Of a stretch of DNA of 40,094 nt, positions 34,881 to 40,094 are shown in pieces (position 1 is the stretch's first letter; every line of letters starts with the position of its first letter). This DNA comes from Fidelibacterota bacterium (lineage in GTDB: Bacteria > Fidelibacterota > UBA8477 > JABMPR01). The stretch covers positions 1-40,094 of the forward strand of contig JAJRSW010000060.1 in the NCBI GenBank assembly GCA_024278595.1. The letters run 5' to 3'. Made by a program: the position numbers and the translations under genes. The notes under the pieces are model-generated. The model worked only from the letters and a program-made list of their open reading frames with translations, was not told where the DNA came from and did not search any database.

Positions 34881-35333
34881 CTAATGCTTATGCTCTGGAT
34901 AATACTCCGAGAGAGCCTCAATGGCTTGCTTCAGTTGTTTTGCATATTTTACAGTGGCGTTTTGTTTGGCCTGCATGGCAGCCAGGATGACAGCGTGATG
35001 TTTTTCTAAACGTTCGGTATAATCTTTTTGACTGGGTTTAACGCGCTGGGTCAGGAAGTAGTCACTGATGGTTGAGATGACCTGCTGGGCGTGGTCTTCC
35101 TTGTTCATGACCCAGCGGATCAATTGGTTTTGAGCCTGGGCATCTGTTTTTCCAGCCAACTCACCGATCAGTCGGGCTGATTTTTCAACCGTTGTGGCAT
35201 TCTCAAGCATGGATTGCAGACGAGCATGATCATCATAGATCCCGCAGGGAATCTGGCAATGGGCCTGGACAGTTTGGGGCAAGAACATCCCCATGAGGAT
35301 GAGCAGCAGATAAATATTACGGGCTGATTTCAT
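34881..35333 (-). CDS. sodN: Nickel superoxide dismutase with Sec signal peptide
   Basis: The 150-residue precursor starts at ATG 35333 (AAGGAA upstream; in-frame codons further upstream to 35426 are not convincing). Residues 1-24 are a classical signal peptide ending VQA. The predicted mature protein begins HCQIPCGIY, the complete nickel hook of NiSOD (His1, Cys2, Pro5, Cys6, Tyr9), followed by the four-helix bundle (DHARLQSMLENATTVEKSAR, NKEDHAQQVI, DYFLTQRVKP). The mature length of about 126 fits the family. It dismutates superoxide outside the cytoplasm. In other bacteria a SodX-type protease exposes His1; here signal peptidase cleavage could do so directly, and no sodX is next to it. Confidence 0.93.
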   Translation of the reverse strand: MKSARNIYLLLILMGMFLPQTVQAHCQIPCGIYDDHARLQSMLENATTVEKSARLIGELAGKTDAQAQNQLIRWVMNKEDHAQQVISTISDYFLTQRVKPSQKDYTERLEKHHAVILAAMQAKQNATVKYAKQLKQAIEALSEYYPEHKH

Positions 35334-35942
35334 AATAAAAAATTCCTTTATTGAGCTATTATAGAATACGTGACAATATAGGTGGTCATTTGAAGAGGTC
35401 GTCATTAAATCACACTGGCAGATCAACCGTTTTTAAGCTCTTCTGGCAGTCCCGCTAGTACATTTAATACCAAATTCAGTTCAGAACGCGCGGTACATTC
35501 TTCATCTTTTCGCAGAAATATCTACCTGACCCCGTTCGTTCCACTGGGCCAGACCCAGGGAAAGACCTTTGGCGTCTGAATGATTGGCTTTGCGTCCATC
35601 GATCAGATCGTATTCCTCAGAAATGATCACCGGTATATATTTTAAGTCGTTAGGGATTTTCAGGGATTATGATCCTTTTGTTATTACTGATTTACTGCTG
35701 TAGTAGCTCAGTAATAATTATTCTCGAAGCAATAGTTTTCCCAACGCTGGTTACACACCCGTCACAACAATAGGGAATTTCCACACAGGCCGCCACAGGT
35801 GTGGGTGCCCCCGGAATTTTTCGCCACGCTCTTGCAGTTTGCCCCCCAAATGATTCCTCGGTTACTGTGAACCCCTAGCGTCTAACCCCAACCCCCCAAC
35901 AATTCTCTTCAACATTCCCCCTTTTGCCTTAGTTTAGCGCGA
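35334..35942. other. Spacer between sodN and the potassium channel gene
   Basis: About 600 bases. It contains the short truncated gene at 35502-35663 (separate entry) on the minus strand. The stretch 35664-35942, which should hold the promoter of the plus-strand channel gene, shows no gene and no clear motif. Confidence 0.5.
35502..35663 (-). pseudogene. Truncated DUF6530-like gene (N-terminal 53 codons)
   Basis: The minus strand from CTG 35663 reads LKIPNDLKYIPVIISEEYDL then IDGRKANHSDAKGLSLGLAQ and WNERGQVDISAKR before TGA at 35502. This strongly resembles, from memory, the N-terminus of DUF6530 proteins, which start MKIP and continue well past ISAKVWRHTG. AAGGA lies about nine bases upstream of the CTG, so the start codon seems mutated from ATG or is a rare CTG, and the gene is cut short at residue 53. 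It is too short for the usual gene finders. Family identity is moderately sure; that it is a remnant is inferred. Confidence 0.55.
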
Positions 35943-37097
35943 ATGAAGATCTTCCGTGAAATGCTAGGCTGGGTAAAACGACTTCGTGATGAGGGTGTCC
36001 TTGATCTGATCATAATACTTTGGATCATCCTCTTTATCGGCGCAGTTGCGGTCTTTAGCCTGGATTACACCTCCGACAGCCGCAGTATTACCAGTCTATT
36101 TGACGCTTTTTACTGGGCCTGGGTGACCATGACCACCGTGGGTTTTGGTGATCTTACACCGGCCACACCGGCCGCCCGCATAGCAGCTTCCATCATGATG
36201 TTCTTTTCCATGGCGTTGATCTCATTCTTTACGGCTACCATTTCGTCTATCTTCGTAGCCCGCAAAATCAGAGAGGGTAAAGGTTTGGAAAAAATTAATT
36301 ACACTGACCATTATATCATCTGCGGCTGGAATGACCTGGCAGATGAATTGCTGGAATCACTCCTGAAGCAGGACAATGTGGACCAGACTCCCATTGTGCT
36401 GGTAAATGAACTTTCAGAGGAGGAGATCGATGCCTGGCGGGGAAAACTAAATGCCAGCCATCTGGGATTTGTTCGAGGTGATTTCACTCAGGACCAGATT
36501 CTGGCCAAGGCCAATGTGGCCAAAGCCAAGGCAGTTTTGATCCTGCCAAATTTAATAAAAGCGAGTAAAACCGAAGCCGATGAAAAAACAGCTCTGGCCA
36601 CCTATTCGATCAAGGCTCTGGCGCCCAAAGCCAAGGTTTATGCTTACATTACGCATTACGAAAATAAAGCCAAATTACGTAGGGCTAAAGCCGATGGCAT
36701 TATCATCGCTGATGAATTCGGCCCTTTCCTGGGTGCCACGCAACTGCACAGCCCGGGAATTCCGGCTTTTTTAACAGAGATGCTCAATACGGACCATTCA
36801 CGCCTGTTAACAAAGCCGGTTCCAGAGCATCTTATCGGCAAGCCTTATAAAAAACTGTTTTCGGAAGCCTATGAGGTATTCGACATGGCCATACTGGGTG
36901 TCTACCTGGAGGAAACCACAACGGGGATCAGTGATTTTTTGAGTTCAGATTCCGGAGATTACCTGGATCAGTTCATTGCTGCTAAGTTAAAGGCTGCTGG
37001 TCGTGGACAGAACGAAGAACAGAAGCTGAAGATTCGGATCAATCCGGAGAAGGACTATATCCTTAAAACCGGCGAACAAATGATTCTGCTTAAATGA
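35943..37097 (+). CDS. Two-helix potassium channel with RCK (TrkA-N) domain
   Basis: The 384-residue protein has two membrane helices (about 20-41 and 79-106) around a pore loop with the K+ selectivity filter TTVGFGD (residues 64-70). A cytosolic RCK domain begins at about residue 120 (YIICGWNDLADELLESL) with a Rossmann-like fold, and a second C-terminal RCK/TrkA-C-like part follows from about 280 (LIGKPYKKLFSEAYEVFDMAILGVYLEE). The nucleotide-binding Gly motif is degenerate (GWNDLA instead of GxGxxG), as in many MthK-like channels gated by ions. A separate cyclic-nucleotide-binding protein gene follows 93 bases later, suggesting a gating partner. Confidence 0.92.
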   Translation: MKIFREMLGWVKRLRDEGVLDLIIILWIILFIGAVAVFSLDYTSDSRSITSLFDAFYWAWVTMTTVGFGDLTPATPAARIAASIMMFFSMALISFFTATISSIFVARKIREGKGLEKINYTDHYIICGWNDLADELLESLLKQDNVDQTPIVLVNELSEEEIDAWRGKLNASHLGFVRGDFTQDQILAKANVAKAKAVLILPNLIKASKTEADEKTALATYSIKALAPKAKVYAYITHYENKAKLRRAKADGIIIADEFGPFLGATQLHSPGIPAFLTEMLNTDHSRLLTKPVPEHLIGKPYKKLFSEAYEVFDMAILGVYLEETTTGISDFLSSDSGDYLDQFIAAKLKAAGRGQNEEQKLKIRINPEKDYILKTGEQMILLK

Positions 37098-37116
37098 TCC
37101 TCAAAGATTTTTTAAT

Positions 37117-37140
37117 CGTCATCTCGAGCGAGTCGAGCGA
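37117..37140. repeat. GTCATCTCGA-type repeat with small hairpin
   Basis: CGTCATCTCGAGCGAGTCGA begins here and contains CTCGA-GCGAG-TCGAG. It is followed after a short gap by T6 at about 37147. It resembles the widespread GTCATCCCGAGCGAGTCGAG repeats and lies between the channel and the cyclic-nucleotide-binding genes. Confidence 0.35.
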
Positions 37141-37190
37141 TAATATTTTTTAATATGATGTTAAGATGCTAACCAAACACTGAGTCGCCT

Positions 37191-37694
37191 ATGCCTTATA
37201 TATCACATCTCAAGAATTGCCCTCTTTTTAAGGGGCTTGATGAACAGGAGATCGCCGTTTATCGACCGGCCACCCACCAGATTTCTTATCTGAAAGGCAA
37301 GTCCATCATGGTGGAGGATGAGCCCGGAACCACCCTGGTCATCCTGATCAAAGGAACAGTAACGATCAGTAAAAAATTAACCTTGCTGGGTGAAGATGAA
37401 TCTGACACAAAGAATAAAACCTTTATCACCCTCACCGATGAATACCGACCCTTCTTTGGTGAAATGGCCCTGCTCATGGATGATTCTCTGCGCACCGCCA
37501 CAGTGACAGCCCTAACGGATTGTGAGATCGTGGTCATGGAAAAAGAAGCCTTTCAAAAGGTAAGTTCTGAGCATCCCACCATTGGTCGGCAAGTGATGGA
37601 AAATATTGCCCGCAAACTGGCCAATAATCTGGAGCGGGAAAGTAAGAACGTATTAAAACTGACCACGGCCTTTAGTCTGGTTCTGGATGAATAA
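37191..37694 (+). CDS. Cyclic nucleotide-binding domain protein
   Basis: The 167-residue protein is a single CNB (CRP-like beta-roll) domain: NCPLFKGLDEQEIAVYRPA, then ...FFGEMALLMDDSLRTATVTAL as the phosphate-binding cassette (Glu, and Arg in LRTATV) and EIVVMEKEAFQKV, ending in a helix. There is no helix-turn-helix, so it is not a CRP-type regulator. An insertion (residues about 63-80, LGEDESDTKNKTF) extends a beta-hairpin. It follows a potassium channel gene in the same direction; a role in gating that channel, as a separate subunit, is inference. Confidence 0.85.
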   Translation: MPYISHLKNCPLFKGLDEQEIAVYRPATHQISYLKGKSIMVEDEPGTTLVILIKGTVTISKKLTLLGEDESDTKNKTFITLTDEYRPFFGEMALLMDDSLRTATVTALTDCEIVVMEKEAFQKVSSEHPTIGRQVMENIARKLANNLERESKNVLKLTTAFSLVLDE

Positions 37695-37828
37695 CCCAAT
37701 CGAGAGCACCATTCCACCTTGGGAGCGTTGGTTTAAAAAAAGCACACTGAATATGACGAAGGATCGGGGAAGAGAATAGATATTAAAACAGCTTCGTTAA
37801 ATCAGGCTTAATAACAGTAAAGAAAAAA

Positions 37829-38032
37829 ATGAACATCGCAAAAGACAAAGTTGTAAGTATTGAATACACCTTGACCAATGACCACGGGGAGGTTCTCGAT
37901 AGCAGCTCAGGCAAAGATCCACTGGCCTACATGCATGGTGGAGGCGGACTCATATCCGGACTGGAAAAAAAGCTTGAGGGCAAAGTTAAAGGTGATAAGC
38001 TGATCGCGATCATTCCACCTGGAGAATCTTCC
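37829..38032 (+). pseudogene. slyD: Truncated SlyD-type FKBP prolyl isomerase fragment
   Basis: Sixty-eight codons from ATG 37829 match the SlyD N-terminus: IAKDKVVSIEYTLTNDHGEV, LDSSSGKDPLAYMHGGGGLI, GLEKKLEGKVKGDKL and PPGE. Normal SlyD goes on with the PEEAYGERDPELV insert-in-flap and return strands; here these are missing. After PPGESS the frame passes, without a stop, into the ATG of the next gene. Either it is made as a fused N-terminal extension or it is a dead fragment left by a deletion. No FKBP fold could complete from it. Confidence 0.7.
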
Positions 38033-39586
38033 ATGAACCGCATTAATACAGCTAGAATCATTCACCTGATATCCCTGCTGATCACGGGCTTGATCCTGGC
38101 TTCCTGCACGACTCCCCAACCAATAATTATACCGGTTCAATCAGTCCCAGTAAAACCAGCCCCAGTAAAACACGATTTTGAAATTCCCCGTGAATTCCGG
38201 GCGGCCTGGGTGGCCACCGTAGCCAACATTGACTGGCCCAGTAAACCAGGTCTGAGTACCGAGCAACAGCAGGCGGAAGCGATCAGTTTACTGGATAGCG
38301 CCGTCATTCTGAATCTGAATGCCATCATCTTTCAAGTACGACCCCAATGTGATGCTCTGTATGAAAGCGATCTGGAACCCTGGTCTTACTTCTTGACAGG
38401 CGAACAGGGCAGCCCTCCTGATCCATACTACGACCCCCTGACCTTCTGGGTTGCAGAAGCCCACAAGCGGGGGTTGGAACTACATACCTGGTTCAACCCC
38501 TACCGGGCTCATCACCCCAGCGGAAAAAAGAACGAAACTTCGGTAATCAGCACCCACCCGGATATTGTCCGTAAGATCGATAAGGGCTATTACTGGCTGG
38601 ATCCAGCCAAGCAGGAAACCCAGGATTACTCCTATGAAGTGGTCATGGATGTGGTCCGGCGCTACGATATTGACGGGGTCCACTTCGATGACTACTTCTA
38701 CCCCTACGGTAACGACCCCTTCCCCGATGATGATACCTGGCAGACCTATCTGGTTCACAGGGGAAAACTCGGACGGGATGATTGGCGCCGGAATGCGGTG
38801 AATGTATTTATCAAGCGGGTTTATGATGGTATAAAGGCCGAAAAAAGTTGGGTTAAATTTGGCTTGAGCCCCTTTGGGATCTGGCGTCCTGGAAATCCGC
38901 CCTCGATCCAGGGTTATGACCAATATGATAAACTTTATGCTGATGCCAAATTATGGTTGAACGAGGGCTGGGTAGACTACTGGACCCCCCAGCTTTACTG
39001 GCCCACCCGCCAGCTTCCCCAAAGCTACCCGGTTCTCCTGGGGTGGTGGACGCGAGAAAACACGCATGACCGCAATCTCTGGCCCGGTCTTTTTACCAGC
39101 AAGATCAAAGATGAAGCAGGCGCTTTGGAAAATTTCAGCCAGATCATGATCACCCGGGGAATGGTACCGGACGGGCCTGGAAATGTCCATTTTTCCATGA
39201 AGGCATTGCAACGCAATTATGGCGGAATCTCAGACATTCTGATTGCCGGGCCATACGCCAAACCGGCACTGATTCCACCCTCACCCTGGCTGGATGATCA
39301 GGCACCAGCGGCACCCCTGGTTGAAGTTGATCATAAAGCTGGAAATATTCATATCAACTGGCTGCACGAGAATCTTGAGGATGTCAACCACTGGGTCGTC
39401 TATGAACAGCGCGGTAACCACTGGACCTATACCATTCTTAGCCCTGAAAATGAAGTCATGGTCTTACCGCTGATGATCCGATCTGAAGATGGCCTGACAC
39501 CCCCAGAGGTTCTGAACCAGATAGCTGTGACGGCTATTGATCGCCTGGGAAACGAAAGCGAGCGCGTGAATATTTCCCTAAGATAG
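38033..39586 (+). CDS. Family 10 glycoside-hydrolase-like lipoprotein (GHL10/DUF187, YngK-like)
   Basis: From ATG 38033 the 517-residue protein has a lipoprotein signal (MNRINTARIIHLISLLITGL, ILASC, Cys25) and then a TIM-barrel GHL10 domain: EFRAAWVATVANIDWPSKPG, NAIIFQVRPQCDALYES, GLELHTWFNPYRA, YDIDGVHFDDYFYPY (likely acidic active-site residues), VKFGLSPFGIWRP and VDYWTPQLYWP. A short beta-rich C-terminal domain (from about 430) resembles a fibronectin-like module. GGAG eight bases before ATG 38033 supports this start, though the frame is open back to 37829 through the SlyD fragment. Probably acts on cell-wall or extracellular glycans. Confidence 0.92.
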   Translation: MNRINTARIIHLISLLITGLILASCTTPQPIIIPVQSVPVKPAPVKHDFEIPREFRAAWVATVANIDWPSKPGLSTEQQQAEAISLLDSAVILNLNAIIFQVRPQCDALYESDLEPWSYFLTGEQGSPPDPYYDPLTFWVAEAHKRGLELHTWFNPYRAHHPSGKKNETSVISTHPDIVRKIDKGYYWLDPAKQETQDYSYEVVMDVVRRYDIDGVHFDDYFYPYGNDPFPDDDTWQTYLVHRGKLGRDDWRRNAVNVFIKRVYDGIKAEKSWVKFGLSPFGIWRPGNPPSIQGYDQYDKLYADAKLWLNEGWVDYWTPQLYWPTRQLPQSYPVLLGWWTRENTHDRNLWPGLFTSKIKDEAGALENFSQIMITRGMVPDGPGNVHFSMKALQRNYGGISDILIAGPYAKPALIPPSPWLDDQAPAAPLVEVDHKAGNIHINWLHENLEDVNHWVVYEQRGNHWTYTILSPENEVMVLPLMIRSEDGLTPPEVLNQIAVTAIDRLGNESERVNISLR

Positions 39587-39960
39587 CAAGGTGACGATAA
39601 ATTTCTTTTTAACCGCGATCCTCGAAAAATTGATGCTCCTTTTCCTCTCGCAGACGATGCCTTTCAGCCTACGCTCGCCAGGGGCTCCCATAACTCGATA
39701 CTATTTTCCTCAGCGCAAATGGTATAATTCGGGTCAAGATCAGTCTGATCCAGGCCAAATACAGCGCCGATCTGGATGAGCTGAAGATCCTGCCGCCCAC
39801 GGAACAAACTGGAAGACCGCATGCCACAAACATCCGCTTAAGCGCAGAAGATCACCCCTGCACGCCTCTTGCAGAAGCAGAAACGCTACTCCCCAACATA
39901 GGCACGATACTGGTTTCTCCTGCCAGTACTTCAGATTATATTTACGGGCAACGGATCTAA
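39587..39960 (+). pseudogene. Unrecognised decayed coding region cut by the inverted-repeat element
   Basis: Codon-like sequence continues past the GHL10 stop: in the same frame 39587-39724 reads ...PLADDAFQPTLARGSHNS and in another frame 39691-39960 is open for 89 codons without a start, ending ...IGTILVSPASTSDYIYGQRI and a TAA. That TAA is the first three bases of the second inverted-repeat element. Two overlapping frames suggest a frameshifted gene remnant, but I recognise no family and it may be chance. Confidence 0.3.
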
Positions 39961-40094
39961 CCTGAATAATTCATAGCCACTAAGTCACGAAGGCACAAAG
40001 TTTTAAAAAATATATGCTTAGCAAAAATTATCACTCACAGATGCAAGTAATTCTGTTTAAAATGAACCTGTTCATAACTTTAATAATCTTCGTG
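39958..40094. repeat. MITE-like inverted-repeat element, copy 2 (cut by window end)
   Basis: Begins TAACCTGAATAATTCATAG and follows copy 1 (98-234) to the end of the window with about six substitutions and no gap. Its right inverted repeat lies beyond the window. As with copy 1, it begins at the end of an open frame and supplies a stop codon. Confidence 0.75.

Noticed and set aside
1-40094. CRISPR arrays, rRNA, tRNA, prophage or plasmid functions
   Set aside because: No regularly spaced repeats, no recognisable rRNA or tRNA, and no integrase, transposase or replication gene were found by eye. A covariance-model scan would be needed to exclude a tRNA in the spacers.

Overview
The window looks like a chromosomal segment from a Gram-negative, probably marine bacterium of the FCB group. 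Candidatus Neomarinimicrobiota (Marinimicrobia) is my best guess. Two proteins end in a T9SS-type sorting domain (the left edge and 13792-14643), one secreted beta-helix protein ends in dockerin-like Asp/Asn repeats, and lipoproteins and outer-membrane barrels are frequent. This assignment is inference from gene style; there is no rRNA or tRNA in the window.

Layout. 3-277: tail of a T9SS cargo gene cut by a 180-bp inverted-repeat element, a second copy of which closes the window at 39958-40094. 462-3967: a heterodimeric ABC exporter. 4407-11522: a complete, overlapping histidine operon hisGDCBHAFI preceded by an attenuator-like terminator. 11825-13528 (minus): type II glutamine synthetase and an Lrp/AsnC regulator that share an upstream 15-base motif. 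13792-14643: the most interesting locus, a secreted TlpA/thioredoxin-like gene with an in-frame TGA exactly where the first active-site cysteine belongs and a SECIS-like hairpin just after it, so a probable selenoprotein. 14786-20115: recG, bacteriohemerythrin and a two-gene ABC-2 exporter. 20177-26215 (minus): cyclophilin, then an RND exporter, an outer-membrane barrel, a LolA-like periplasmic protein and a TetR repressor, which together read as a trans-envelope lipid or hydrophobic-molecule export system. 26395-30893: family 5 solute-binding lipoprotein, small membrane protein, DUF819 transporter-like protein, rhomboid protease. 30925-35663 (minus): secreted beta-helix protein, lipoprotein, an unusual SRPBCC plus DJ-1/Hsp31 fusion, a hybrid hydrolase remnant, nickel superoxide dismutase, and a small truncated gene. 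35943-39586: RCK potassium channel, separate cyclic-nucleotide-binding protein, truncated SlyD joined to a family 10 glycoside-hydrolase-like lipoprotein.

How the genes fit together. Only the his operon, the two ABC exporters, the glnA-lrp pair and the TetR/LolA/barrel/RND cluster form clear functional units. The rest are single genes separated by spacers with decayed genes and several short dispersed repeat families (a 180-bp inverted-repeat element, a 45-base tandemly placed repeat, and short hairpins beginning with GTCATCYCGA). TGA is used as an ordinary stop in hisG, hisD, hisB, hisI and recG, so the in-frame TGA at 14035 is not explained by a changed genetic code.
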